A stretch of DNA of 43,914 bases from Sphingobacteriaceae bacterium (GCA_947459195.1 CANHCS010000011.1:1-43914); one strand, 5' to 3'. Shown: positions 33,684-43,202, numbered from the stretch's first letter. Translations and numbers: made by a program. The notes: generated by a model not told the origin, from the sequence alone.

Positions 33684-34795
33684 TGCGGTTTAGTTTTAAA
33701 CAAAAGCATAAAACTGAGCAGGAGCAGATAAAATTGATAAAAGAAGTCTAAAACAGGAAAAAACCAACGTAATTGATTGTATTTGAGTTGATGAAATAAT
33801 TTAGCGTATACAAAAGCGTAGATGATGGTTCTAAATAAATAGATCGATAGTAAAACTCTCCAATCAAACCCTAAAACCAGAAGGCTGATCAAAACCGTAT
33901 AAAAAAGAATTCCTGAGCTCTTCTGTAATCTTAATTTGAATTGATCCATGAACTTAAACGATCGACTGATGATCATTTTATCTGTTTTTTCCTGAAGATA
34001 TTTCATCACATCATAATGTTTGAAAGAAATGACCTGAGCGCCAGACCCGATTTCAATTTTTGTGTTTTTTGCATTAGCATGCTGATTTACAAATAATTGA
34101 TCTTCACCCAAAGGGATGTGCATGTGTGAAGCAAAACCCTTGGCTTTGAAAAAAACGGATTTTAGGTAGGCCATATTGCGTCCGTCGCCGGCATAAGCTT
34201 TTCCGGCAGCAGCATAAGCCAGGCGATCACCGGCTTCCATCAAACTATCGTATTTAAAAAACAAGTTTAGAAATCTTGGAAGCCGTGCATATTGTACATG
34301 AGCGATAACGAATTCGGTTTGTTCGTCAAAATTGCTCATGATCTCTTTCAACCAATACTCGGAGCAGGGCTGCGAATCGACCTCCGTGAATACCAAGTGT
34401 TCATTTTTAGCTGCTTTGATTCCCATACTCAAGGCAAATTTCTTGTTTCTCCGATACCGATCTTGCTCCGGCACCTGTACCACTTTTAAATGCGTATTTG
34501 ATACGCAAAAACTCCTGAGCACTGCTGCAGTTTCCTCACAGGCCGTATCTTTCACCACAATAACTTCAAAGTCAAGATAATCCTGATCTAAAATTGATGG
34601 AAGATAATTTTGAAGATATTCGATCTCATTTTTGGTATAAACAATAACCGAAGCTGAAAGATTGGGCTTTTCAGTCTTATTTTTTGAAGAATAACGGGCT
34701 AAACGCAGCTGTACAAAGAGTAAAAAATACAATTGCAGGGCACTTACAAATAAGAGAAGATAAAACAGGATTTGAAGCAAGGGATCTTGAAACAT
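33674..34795 (-). CDS. Membrane-bound GT2 glycosyltransferase
   Basis: This 373-residue protein has an N-terminal helix (about 5-27) and a GT-A domain with LSASVIVYTKNEIEYLQNYLPS, DFEVIVVKDTACEETAAVL, an acidic motif in EHLVFTEVDSQPCSEYWL, and GEDQLFVNQHA (likely catalytic Glu-Asp). C-terminal helices follow at about 290-320 and 340-367. It resembles single-pass/multi-pass GT2 enzymes of envelope glycan synthesis. The product is unknown. It heads the operon with an ECF sigma factor, rsmG and dprA. Confidence 0.9.
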   Translation of the reverse strand: MFQDPLLQILFYLLLFVSALQLYFLLFVQLRLARYSSKNKTEKPNLSASVIVYTKNEIEYLQNYLPSILDQDYLDFEVIVVKDTACEETAAVLRSFCVSNTHLKVVQVPEQDRYRRNKKFALSMGIKAAKNEHLVFTEVDSQPCSEYWLKEIMSNFDEQTEFVIAHVQYARLPRFLNLFFKYDSLMEAGDRLAYAAAGKAYAGDGRNMAYLKSVFFKAKGFASHMHIPLGEDQLFVNQHANAKNTKIEIGSGAQVISFKHYDVMKYLQEKTDKMIISRSFKFMDQFKLRLQKSSGILFYTVLISLLVLGFDWRVLLSIYLFRTIIYAFVYAKLFHQLKYNQLRWFFPVLDFFYQFYLLLLSFMLLFKTKPQWK

Positions 34796-34917
34796 GTATA
34801 TTTTAATTGAGGCAGCAAATTTGACATTTTTTAATGATTTTATTCGAAAATGTGAAAATTTAGGCCGCCCAAAACGCTGATTTTTTTGCTATTTTGCGAG
34901 CGATTCCAAACATCCTG

Positions 34918-36048
34918 ATGAAGTTTAAACTACTTGCCAAAGATAAACTCTCTAAAGCCAGAGCTGCTGAAATTACCACCGACCACGGTTTGATACAAAC
35001 TCCCATTTTTATGCCGGTTGGTACAGCAGGCACCGTAAAAGCTATTCATCAGCGGGAATTGAAAGAAGATATTGGTGCTCAGATCATTTTAGGAAATACC
35101 TATCACCTCTATTTACGCCCCGGATTGGATGTTTTAGAGAAAGCCGGCGGTCTTCATAGGTTCAATGGATGGGATGGGCCCATCTTGACCGACAGCGGAG
35201 GATATCAAGTGTATTCGCTTTCGGAGGTGCGTAAAATTAAGGAAGAAGGCGTTACTTTTCGTTCACACATCGACGGTTCTAAACATTTGTTCACTCCTGA
35301 AAATGTGATGGACATTCAAAGAACCATCGGTGCAGATATCATCATGGCTTTTGATGAGTGTACGCCCTACCCTTGTGACTATACTTATGCCCGTAAATCG
35401 ATGGAAATGACCCATCGTTGGTTAAAACGTTGTTGCGACCGTTTCGACAGCACCCTGCCGAAATACGGTTATAATCAAACGCTTTTCCCAATTGTACAAG
35501 GTTCCACATACAAAGATTTACGTTTAAAATCAGCCGAAACCATTGCCTCCTTTAACCGGGAAGGAAATGCCATTGGTGGTCTTTCTGTGGGCGAACCTGC
35601 CGAGGAAATGTATGAAATGACTGAGGTGGTTTGCAACGTTTTACCTGAAGACAAACCTCGCTACTTGATGGGTGTAGGTACACCAGTGAATCTTTTGGAA
35701 AATATAGCTTTAGGAATCGATATGTTCGATTGTGTGATGCCAACTCGAAATGCACGCAACGGCATGCTGTTTACGAGCAAGGGGATCATCAATATTCAAA
35801 ATGAAAAATGGAAGAACGATTTTTCAGCTTTAGAAGAAGATAGTGAGCTTTTTGCGGATAAAACCTATACCAAGGCCTATTTACGCCACTTGATTCAATC
35901 TAAAGAGATATTGGGGGCGCAAATTGCTTCTTTACATAATTTACACTTCTATTTGTGGTTAATGAAAGAAGCCAGAATCAAAATCTTGGCCGGTGAATTC
36001 TACGAATGGAAAAATAAAATGGTGAAACAACTGGCTCATCGATTATGA
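34918..36048 (+). CDS. tgt: Queuine/preQ1 tRNA-ribosyltransferase lacking the zinc cysteines
   Basis: This 376-residue TIM-barrel enzyme swaps guanine 34 for preQ1 in GUN-anticodon tRNAs. TFMPVGTAGTV-like residues 30-40, LTDSGGYQVYSL (D92) and DMFDCVMPTRNARNG (D271, likely nucleophile) are intact. The usual zinc ligands CxCxxC...H are not: the aligned positions are S309, L311 and D314, with only H340 kept, while the flanking DKTYTKAYLRHL aligns without gaps. It may fold without zinc. The ATG at 34918 is chosen over an upstream TTG. It overlaps the LptF/G-family gene by 4 bases (ATGA). Confidence 0.95.
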   Translation: MKFKLLAKDKLSKARAAEITTDHGLIQTPIFMPVGTAGTVKAIHQRELKEDIGAQIILGNTYHLYLRPGLDVLEKAGGLHRFNGWDGPILTDSGGYQVYSLSEVRKIKEEGVTFRSHIDGSKHLFTPENVMDIQRTIGADIIMAFDECTPYPCDYTYARKSMEMTHRWLKRCCDRFDSTLPKYGYNQTLFPIVQGSTYKDLRLKSAETIASFNREGNAIGGLSVGEPAEEMYEMTEVVCNVLPEDKPRYLMGVGTPVNLLENIALGIDMFDCVMPTRNARNGMLFTSKGIINIQNEKWKNDFSALEEDSELFADKTYTKAYLRHLIQSKEILGAQIASLHNLHFYLWLMKEARIKILAGEFYEWKNKMVKQLAHRL

Positions 36049-37133
36049 GAGATCGGATCAAAATTATTGACGCCTACATCATCCGTAAATACCTGGGTAC
36101 TTTTGTCTTTACCCTGGCAATTTTCACGGTGGTCATCGTCATTTTTGATATTTCGGAGAAGCTGGATAATTTCTTGGAAAACCATGCCCCGCTAAGCAAA
36201 ATTATCACCCAATATTACGCTGGTCTGGTTCCCTTTTACCTCAATATGCTCTCACCGCTCATCAACTTTATTGCGGTAATTTTCTTTACGGCAAAGATGG
36301 CCGATCAAACAGAGATTGTGCCCATTTTAAGTGGTGGCGCTAGCTTTAAAAGGTTTTTGAGACCTTATTTCATCGCATCGAGCATTATTTTTGTAGTTTC
36401 CCTAGTTTTCAATTTGTTCATTATACCCGAAACAAATCAGTTGAAAATTGATTTTGAGAATACTTATATCGACCCTGTGAGTACCAATACCAAAATGCAT
36501 ACACACATGCGTTTGGACAAAAAAACATATGTATACATTGAATCATTCGACAATACCAATAGAATAGGTTATCGATTCAATCTAGAAAAATTTGAAGGTC
36601 AGGCACTGAAAGAAAAATTAGTGGCCGACCGGATCAGCTGGGATTCGGTGAAAAGAAAATGGCAGATCGAAAATTACTCCATTAGAACCATTAACGGACT
36701 CAAAGAGCAAATGAGTACCGGTTACCGAAAAGATATGGTTTTAGATATGAATCCGGATGATTTTAAGGTATACGACAACATTTACCAAGCCATGAACATG
36801 CAGGAAATCAACGAACTGATTTGCAAAGAGAAAATCAGGGGAACTGGAGTAATGGACAACTTGCTGATTGAAAAATACAAACGCTTCATTTATCCATTAT
36901 CTGCATTTGTACTCACCTTAATGGGGGTATCACTCTCCTCACGCAAAGTAAGAGGTGGAGTAGGCTTATCGCTCGGAATCGGTATTTTCCTCAGTTTTGC
37001 ATACATCCTGTTCATGCAATTCTCCACGATGTTTGCGCTTAAAGGTGGTCTTTCACCACTTATTGCCGTCTGCATTCCAAATGTAATTTTCGGGTTATTG
37101 GGTTACTACCTCATGCTTAAAGCCCCCAAATAA
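36045..37133 (+). CDS. LptF/LptG family permease (YjgP/YjgQ)
   Basis: This 362-residue inner-membrane protein belongs to the LptF/LptG family, which with LptB extracts lipopolysaccharide for transport to the outer membrane. It has three N-terminal helices (about 17-38, 55-82, 100-125), a periplasmic beta-jellyroll part (about 130-275), and three C-terminal helices (about 283-360). KIIDAYIIRKYLGTFVFTLAI and FIYPLSAFVLTLMGVSLSSRKVRGG are typical. The sequence does not decide between F and G. It is coupled to tgt (ATGA) and followed 1 base later by an EamA transporter. Confidence 0.93.
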   Translation: MRDRIKIIDAYIIRKYLGTFVFTLAIFTVVIVIFDISEKLDNFLENHAPLSKIITQYYAGLVPFYLNMLSPLINFIAVIFFTAKMADQTEIVPILSGGASFKRFLRPYFIASSIIFVVSLVFNLFIIPETNQLKIDFENTYIDPVSTNTKMHTHMRLDKKTYVYIESFDNTNRIGYRFNLEKFEGQALKEKLVADRISWDSVKRKWQIENYSIRTINGLKEQMSTGYRKDMVLDMNPDDFKVYDNIYQAMNMQEINELICKEKIRGTGVMDNLLIEKYKRFIYPLSAFVLTLMGVSLSSRKVRGGVGLSLGIGIFLSFAYILFMQFSTMFALKGGLSPLIAVCIPNVIFGLLGYYLMLKAPK

Positions 37134-37134
37134 C

Positions 37135-38055
37135 ATGAATAATTTATTCAAATTAACCGGATCTAAGCGAAACCTGCTCATTTTGCACCTCACCGTTGTA
37201 GTTTGGGGTTTTACGGGTATTTTGGGAGCGCTCATCAGCATTCCTAGTTTCCATTTAGTTTGGTACCGCGTACTCATTGCTTTCATTACATTGGGGATTT
37301 ACTTCAAGCTCAGCAAAACGAATATTAAAGTGAGCAGAAATACTTTTTTAAAGCTGTTTTTTACGGGTGCCATCGTCGGTGCGCACTGGATTCTATTTTT
37401 TCAATCCATTAAATCAGCTACTGTTTCTGTAGCGCTGGTCTGTTTATCGGCCTTAACCTTATTTACAGCTATTCTGGAGCCCATATTAGAGAAAAAGAAG
37501 ATTTCTAAATTGGAGATTTTGACTGGCTTATTCATCATTTTAGGCATTTTCATCATTTTTAAATTCGAGTATCAATACTTCTGGGGTATTATTTTTGGCT
37601 TATCAAGCGCCTTATTTGCCAGTTTATTTTCCATCATCAATGCCAAACAGGTAAAAAACCGACCTGCTCCCATTATTGGATTTTATGAACTGATCGGTGC
37701 CTGGTTCTGGATTTCCCTTTATTTGTTCTACACGAATGGATTTGACAGCCAGATGAGTTTAAATATGTCGGATTTAACTTATTTACTCATCTTGGGAACC
37801 ATTTGTACCGCAGGAGCCTATGTTGCAGGGGTTTCGGTAATGAAGGAACTGACCGCCTTCCGTGTGGCATTGATCACCAATTTGGAACCGGTTTATGGCA
37901 TCCTACTGGCATTCCTATTTTTTGGCAAGAAAGAACAGATGACAGCTGGGTTTTACCTGGGTGCATCCATCGTGATAATCACCATCTTTTTATTCCCGCT
38001 GATCAAGAATAAAATTGAACACAGAAGGTTGAAGAAGCAGGCTCCATTGGTTTAG
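37135..38055 (+). CDS. EamA-family DMT transporter
   Basis: This 306-residue protein has ten predicted helices in two EamA repeats. The first repeat includes VVWGFTGILGALI and VWYRVLIAFITLGIYF, then ILFFQSIKSATVSVALVCLS. The second includes WGIIFGLSSALFASLFSIIN, TICTAGAYVAGVSVMKELTAFRV and NLEPVYGILLAFLFFG. Such proteins export or import small metabolites; the substrate is unknown. It starts one base after the LptF/G stop and ends the operon. No clear terminator follows. Confidence 0.92.
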   Translation: MNNLFKLTGSKRNLLILHLTVVVWGFTGILGALISIPSFHLVWYRVLIAFITLGIYFKLSKTNIKVSRNTFLKLFFTGAIVGAHWILFFQSIKSATVSVALVCLSALTLFTAILEPILEKKKISKLEILTGLFIILGIFIIFKFEYQYFWGIIFGLSSALFASLFSIINAKQVKNRPAPIIGFYELIGAWFWISLYLFYTNGFDSQMSLNMSDLTYLLILGTICTAGAYVAGVSVMKELTAFRVALITNLEPVYGILLAFLFFGKKEQMTAGFYLGASIVIITIFLFPLIKNKIEHRRLKKQAPLV

Positions 38056-38380
38056 TTTTCTTAAGGAGTTTCCATAAAAAATGATTGGCTTCCTCCACCC
38101 CGGGGTAGGGGATAGCCCGTTCAACTTTCAAAAAATTTTGAGCATCGTTTTATATAATTATTAAGTACGATTCGGTCGGTTATTACGTTTATAAATTGAT
38201 GATCAATAGGAGAAAAGATTCCTCTACTAAAACCAGATAAAATCGCTATTTTTGACATAAATTTAAACGATTTACGGTTTTATATTATAAAATATAAAAA
38301 ACTATAAATCAATTATTTATGAATTAAAATCAAAGTAATATTATAAATAGAATTCAAGTTCTTACTAAATTTAATAGCAA
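38056..38380. other. 325-base AT-rich intergenic region
   Basis: No gene is visible. It contains a 10-bp GC palindrome ACCCCGGGGT (38097-38106) without a T-run, a TATTTTTG promoter-like box (38247-38254, plus strand), and an all-AT hairpin with 9-bp arms (38278-38299). Most of the last 130 bases is A and T. It is probably the promoter and leader of the 953-residue protein. Confidence 0.5.
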
Positions 38381-41242
38381 ATGTTAAAAATGGTCAAAAA
38401 TATTAAACTTAAGTATCTGTTAATCAGTTGTTTATGTATTAATATTTTTAGTATCAATTTACATTATACTCAAGCACAAATTTTAGAGGGTGGACAGAAC
38501 CCGCCAGGTATCAAATGGCGGCAAATCAATACTGAAAATTTTCAGATCCTCTACCCCGACTCGATCGAAACCGAAGCACAAAGAATGGCAAACAGCTTAG
38601 ACTTCATGATCCAAAAGATCAGTCACAGTCTGAACAAGAAACCCAGAAGGATCAGTATCATTTTACAGAACCAAACTGTGGAGTCGAACGGCTTTGTTCA
38701 GCTGGCTCCCCGACGCTCCGAATTCTATGCCATCCCTGGCCAGGAGTTCGACTACCAGGACTGGTTGAACAGCTTAGCTGTTCACGAATTGCGACATGTT
38801 GTACAAGTTGATAAGATCTCGGGTAATTTGCGGGCTCCCCTTTTTGAAACACTTGCCTTCACCATATTTGGAGTTACGCTACCAGCTTGGTTCTTTGAAG
38901 GCGATGCTGTGGTCATAGAAACTACCCTAACCGCCGCCGGTCGGGGTCGTCAGCCAAGCTGGGAAATGCCTTTCAGGGCGAATTTGCTATCCGGCCGTGA
39001 GTTTAATTACTCTAAAAACTTTATGGGTTCATTCAAAGACCGCACACCGGGCTATTACCAATTGGGCTACACGATGATGACCAAACTGAGAAGAGATCAT
39101 GGACCAATGATTTTAGACACTTTACTGCGTGATATGAGCAAAAACCTGATCAGGCCCATGAATTTAAGCAGATCGAGCAAGAAATTTACAGGCTTGAGCA
39201 CTTTAGAGTGGCACAATGCCACCATCAATGAACTCCAAAAACTATGGCAGGAGCAGCTTAACAAAACAACTACACAGCTCTATCCGGGGATTAATTTCAG
39301 AAAAAATACCATCCCCGAAGATTATCTACTGCCGCATCGAATCAATGAAAAGGAAATTCTTGCCCTGAAAAGAAGTAAAATCCACACACCAGAAATTGTT
39401 TTGGTAGATATGGATGGGAATGAAAAGAAAATCATCCGTATCGGAATTCAGCAGGAAGCGCATTTGAGCTATGCCGCAGGAAAAATAGTTTGGGATGAGC
39501 TCAGGGTAGACCTACGCTATTCCAAACGCACATTCAACGTAATATGTACTTATGATTTGAACTCGAACTCCTATCGGCAAATCACACATCATTCCCGGCT
39601 GTTTTCGCCTGCCCTATCGCCCGATGGCAAAAAAATAGCTGCCATACAGGTTGATTACAGCAATCGGATGATGCTCGTTGAATTAGACGCCTCCAGTGGC
39701 AAAATCATTGCTAAATATCCGAACGCTGACCTGAGCATCCTTCAAACGCCCAAATACAACTCAACTGGTGATAAGGTTGTTTATCTGAGGGTAAATCAAC
39801 AAGGTAAAGCGATCGAAGAAATAGACCTGATTAGCCAAAAAATCTCCATCCGTCTTCCCTATCAGGCTCAATTATTGGCCCGACCTGGCTATGTCGGTGA
39901 AAACATCATTTTTAAAGCACATTATAATGGCATTGATAATATTTACCAAATCAATCAATTTGGACAGATCAGCCAGATTACAGCTGCTAATTTCGGTGCA
40001 TTCTATCCTCAGTTCGACCCGGAGCGCAAGGAGCTTTTGTTCAGTAATTATCAAGTAAATGGCTATGATTTGTCCATTCTCAAGGAAAGCGATCTAAATA
40101 ACATTCCATTCTCCGAGATCAAAAATCATTTTATCGATTATTCTAAGCCGCTTATCGAAAAAGAAGAGTCGCCGATCGATTTCTCTAAGGTGCCCCAAAA
40201 ACAATTGCCCTACAAGCCTTATAATGCTTTCAAAAGCCTTTTAAATTTTCACAGTCTGGTACCCACATTAGAAACTAATAATTTCTCCGACGACTGGAAT
40301 GTAGGCCTTCAAGCCGTTTCGAGCAATTTATTGAATACAATGAGCTTCAATTCTGGCTACATTTATTACTCCGGATTGGGTCGATCTGGTTACAAGGCAG
40401 GTTTGGCCTACCGTGCTCTCTACCCCATTATCAGCCTGCGATATTCGAATATTCCGAGGAGGCTGAGTGTAGAAGACAATGGCGTTCCGGTTTTATTTAA
40501 CTGGCGAGAGCAGGAAACAGAAGTTAATATAGACGTACCCTTCAGGTTCAATTACCGAAATCAGTTTGGCCGTATGGGGATGGAATTCTCCACCAGCTAT
40601 ACTTCTAGATATGATATCGTTGCCCAGCCTAGCAATTACAACATCAATCAAAATATTGCATTTCCAATGCATTATGGATTTTACTATGCACAAAATAACT
40701 TGATCAGTGCAAGAGATTTAGCACCAAGATGGGGGCATAATTACCGAATTGACTACCGTCATTTCCCATTTGAAAATCAGATTTCTGGTCAGCTTCTCAG
40801 CATCAAAACTCTGTTTTTTGCTCCCGGATTATTCCGAAATCACAGCCTGTCGGCCAGTGTCAATTATCAGCTTGCCAACGGTAATTATCAATACACCAAT
40901 GATATCCCCACCATTAGTGGTTACAATCAATTGAACAGCAATCCTGAAATCCTGAAAAACACAATTTTGCTCGATTATAAATTTCCATTTGCTTACCCGG
41001 ACTGGGAACTGGGCGCCTTGGCTTATGTAAAACGCTTGAAGGCTGGCTTTTTTGCAGATTACGAGAATATTACCGATCTAAAAACTGCCATGCCCCGAAC
41101 TTATGGCTTTGAGCTGAGTGCAGACCTGAACTTGCTGAGGTTCTACCTCCCCAGCTTCCAGGCAGGTGGAAAAATCATTTTTACGAATGATAATTTAAAT
41201 CGAAAGCCGATATTCGAATTCGGATTAACCTATTCCTATTAA
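38381..41242 (+). CDS. Large metallopeptidase/beta-propeller/outer-membrane barrel protein
   Basis: This 953-residue exported protein has a signal peptide (about 1-33, ending TQAQ). A gluzincin-type peptidase region follows: HELRH at 135-139, then WFFEGDAVVIE (170-180) supplying the third zinc ligand (E173 or E180). Residues about 320-600 hold TolB/WD40-like propeller repeats (FSPALSPDGKKIAAIQ, PKYNSTGDKVVYLR, FDPERKELLFS). From about 640 the sequence is beta-barrel-like and ends in the strand FEFGLTYSY, typical of outer-membrane proteins. I infer a protein with its protease and propeller in the periplasm and its barrel in the outer membrane. A second ATG three codons in is possible. It is followed 2 bases later by a LapA-like gene. 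Confidence 0.87.
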   Translation: MLKMVKNIKLKYLLISCLCINIFSINLHYTQAQILEGGQNPPGIKWRQINTENFQILYPDSIETEAQRMANSLDFMIQKISHSLNKKPRRISIILQNQTVESNGFVQLAPRRSEFYAIPGQEFDYQDWLNSLAVHELRHVVQVDKISGNLRAPLFETLAFTIFGVTLPAWFFEGDAVVIETTLTAAGRGRQPSWEMPFRANLLSGREFNYSKNFMGSFKDRTPGYYQLGYTMMTKLRRDHGPMILDTLLRDMSKNLIRPMNLSRSSKKFTGLSTLEWHNATINELQKLWQEQLNKTTTQLYPGINFRKNTIPEDYLLPHRINEKEILALKRSKIHTPEIVLVDMDGNEKKIIRIGIQQEAHLSYAAGKIVWDELRVDLRYSKRTFNVICTYDLNSNSYRQITHHSRLFSPALSPDGKKIAAIQVDYSNRMMLVELDASSGKIIAKYPNADLSILQTPKYNSTGDKVVYLRVNQQGKAIEEIDLISQKISIRLPYQAQLLARPGYVGENIIFKAHYNGIDNIYQINQFGQISQITAANFGAFYPQFDPERKELLFSNYQVNGYDLSILKESDLNNIPFSEIKNHFIDYSKPLIEKEESPIDFSKVPQKQLPYKPYNAFKSLLNFHSLVPTLETNNFSDDWNVGLQAVSSNLLNTMSFNSGYIYYSGLGRSGYKAGLAYRALYPIISLRYSNIPRRLSVEDNGVPVLFNWREQETEVNIDVPFRFNYRNQFGRMGMEFSTSYTSRYDIVAQPSNYNINQNIAFPMHYGFYYAQNNLISARDLAPRWGHNYRIDYRHFPFENQISGQLLSIKTLFFAPGLFRNHSLSASVNYQLANGNYQYTNDIPTISGYNQLNSNPEILKNTILLDYKFPFAYPDWELGALAYVKRLKAGFFADYENITDLKTAMPRTYGFELSADLNLLRFYLPSFQAGGKIIFTNDNLNRKPIFEFGLTYSY

Positions 41243-41244
41243 TC

Positions 41245-41523
41245 ATGAGTGCAAAAAGCATTTTTATCATCTGTATCACCATTTTGCTGACAGTTATCTT
41301 GATGAACAACAACGATGAAATGGTATTTTGGATTTTCGGTGAGGCTAAAGTTCCAAAACTCGGCGTTTTGGCCGGAGTTTTCTTTATCGGATGGCTCATT
41401 GGTTTTTTGATGGGTAGACCCAAATCAAAGACTGAAACAAAAGAAAATTTTACAGAGGAAGAAGTTGATCAGAGACCGAGAAACTCTTTTTTAAGTGAAG
41501 AAGACCAGGATTATATCTCTTAA
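41245..41523 (+). CDS. LapA-like (DUF1049) small membrane protein
   Basis: This 92-residue protein has two hydrophobic helices (about 4-20 and 36-58) separated by NNNDEMVFWIFGEAKVPK, the pattern of LapA/DUF1049 proteins, which in E. coli act with LapB in controlling lipopolysaccharide synthesis. A charged cytoplasmic tail follows. It starts 2 bases after the large barrel protein, so they are co-transcribed, and its TAA overlaps the stop of ispE on the other strand (4 bases). Confidence 0.82.
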   Translation: MSAKSIFIICITILLTVILMNNNDEMVFWIFGEAKVPKLGVLAGVFFIGWLIGFLMGRPKSKTETKENFTEEEVDQRPRNSFLSEEDQDYIS

Positions 41524-42323
41524 ATCCCGTAAAATACCTGGAATTTTTCCTCCAAATCTGGAAGCGTCACCCTATCCTTAAAAATACCGAAAACCGAAGA
41601 ACCACTGCCACTCATGGAAGCATAAATTGCTCCAGATTCATACAAAGTGGCCTTCACCCCTCTAATGACAGGAAATTTATCAAAAACAGATGCTTCAAAA
41701 TCATTTTTTACGACATTTTTCCAAGTAAGCGGATCATTTTCCACCACCTCCACCAGTTGATAATTTGGTAAAGCGGGTTTCACACCACGATAGGCCTCTG
41801 AAGTAGAAACTTGCACATCAGGCATCACCAAAACCATAAAATAAGCGGATAAATCAAGCTTTACTGGAATAAACTGATCACCTTTACCGTAAGCAAATAC
41901 CGGCTTATTCTCGATAAAAAAAGCACAATCTGCACCCAATTGTCTGCAATAAGCCTCCATCTGCTCATTTCTCAAACCCAATTCAAATTTTTCATTCATT
42001 AGTTTGATGAAAAAAGCCGCATCAGAAGAGCCTCCACCCAAACCTGCTCCAATTGGTATGTGTTTGTGCAAATGAATGTGCACCGGTGGCAAGTCATGAT
42101 CTTTTCTCAATAAATAATAAGCTTTAACACAGAGGTTATCTTCCATTTTACCAAGAATTTCGATTCCCGAAGCGCTGAAATCTAATTTTGAGGCACTCAC
42201 CACTTCCAAAGCATCCTGAATCTGTATCGGATAGAAAACGCTTTCCAAATTATGATAGCCATCCGAACGACGTTCGGTAATGTGGAGGCCTATGTTAATT
42301 TTAGCATTGGGGAAGCTAATCAT
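41520..42323 (-). CDS. ispE: 4-diphosphocytidyl-2-C-methyl-D-erythritol kinase
   Basis: This 267-residue GHMP kinase of the MEP isoprenoid pathway has PNAKINIGLHI (catalytic K8), RSDGYHNLESVFYPI, the ATP-binding loop PIGAGLGGGSSDAAF (90-104), the GADCAFFI block with the catalytic Asp, and SGSGSSVFGIF. The ATG at 42323 gives the normal N-terminus. An upstream TTG at 42353 falls next to the predicted transcription start. It is divergent from thyA. Confidence 0.96.
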   Translation of the reverse strand: MISFPNAKINIGLHITERRSDGYHNLESVFYPIQIQDALEVVSASKLDFSASGIEILGKMEDNLCVKAYYLLRKDHDLPPVHIHLHKHIPIGAGLGGGSSDAAFFIKLMNEKFELGLRNEQMEAYCRQLGADCAFFIENKPVFAYGKGDQFIPVKLDLSAYFMVLVMPDVQVSTSEAYRGVKPALPNYQLVEVVENDPLTWKNVVKNDFEASVFDKFPVIRGVKATLYESGAIYASMSGSGSSVFGIFKDRVTLPDLEEKFQVFYGI

Positions 42324-42364
42324 TTTGTGAACATCCTGTTTATTTTTGAACAATTGTAGGAAGC

Positions 42365-42372
42365 CAAAAATA
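42365..42372 (-). promoter_or_regulatory. Candidate -7 box of ispE
   Basis: The minus strand reads TATTTTTG, an exact TAnnTTTG match 42 bases before the ispE ATG. On the other strand TTTATTTG (42380-42387, seven of eight) could serve thyA, so the two promoters would be close back to back. Confidence 0.4.
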
Positions 42373-42406
42373 CATTTATTTTATTTGCATAGGGAGACCT
42401 TGATTC

Positions 42407-43201
42407 ATGAAACAATACTTAGAACTGATGCAACATGTGCTGGACAATGGCACACAAAAACACGACAGAACCGGAACCGGAACCATCAGCGTTTTTGGCT
42501 ATCAGATGCGTTTTAACCTGCAGGATGGATTTCCGCTGGTAACTACAAAAAAATTACACCTGCGCTCCATTATTCATGAATTGATCTGGTTTTTAAAAGG
42601 TGAAACCAATATCGCTTACCTCAAAGAAAACGGCGTAAGTATTTGGGACGAATGGGCCGATGAAAATGGTAACCTGGGACCGGTTTATGGCTCACAATGG
42701 CGTTCCTGGCCTACAGCCGATGGCCGTCACATCGATCAGATCAAGCAAGTGATTGATCAGATCAAAAACAACCCCGATTCTCGCCGGCTGATTGTTTCGG
42801 CATGGAATGTGGGCGAAATTGAGCACATGGCTTTGCCACCCTGCCACGCTTTCTTTCAGTTTTACGTAGCCGATGGCAAATTGAGCTGTCAACTATACCA
42901 GCGAAGTGCCGACATCTTTTTAGGTGTTCCATTTAATATTGCCTCTTATGCTTTATTAACCATGATGATTGCACAGGTTTGCGGGCTAGAAGCCGGAGAT
43001 TTTGTTCACACTTTGGGCGATGCGCATTTGTACAATAATCACTTGGAGCAAACACGCTTGCAGCTGAGTCGTGAGCCACGTCCATTGCCTACAATGAAGC
43101 TTAATCCTCAAATCAAAGATATTTTCGATTTCAAGTTCGAAGACTTTACGCTCGAGAACTACGATCCTCATCCGCACATTAAAGCCCCGGTTGCCGTTTA
43201 A
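42407..43201 (+). CDS. thyA: Thymidylate synthase
   Basis: This 264-residue enzyme methylates dUMP to dTMP using methylenetetrahydrofolate. The catalytic Cys is residue 146 in [12 protein letters not shown], as in E. coli. [13 protein letters not shown] (with phosphate-binding Arg), [14 protein letters not shown] and [18 protein letters not shown] are present, and it ends APVAV. Length equals E. coli ThyA. folA starts one base after the stop. Confidence 0.98.
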   Translation: MKQYLELMQHVLDNGTQKHDRTGTGTISVFGYQMRFNLQDGFPLVTTKKLHLRSIIHELIWFLKGETNIAYLKENGVSIWDEWADENGNLGPVYGSQWRSWPTADGRHIDQIKQVIDQIKNNPDSRRLIVSAWNVGEIEHMALPPCHAFFQFYVADGKLSCQLYQRSADIFLGVPFNIASYALLTMMIAQVCGLEAGDFVHTLGDAHLYNNHLEQTRLQLSREPRPLPTMKLNPQIKDIFDFKFEDFTLENYDPHPHIKAPVAV

Positions 43202-43202
43202 C

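Noticed and set aside
38097-38106. GC-rich palindrome ACCCCGGGGT after the EamA gene as a terminator
   Set aside because: It has no loop and no T-run after it, so it does not resemble an intrinsic terminator.
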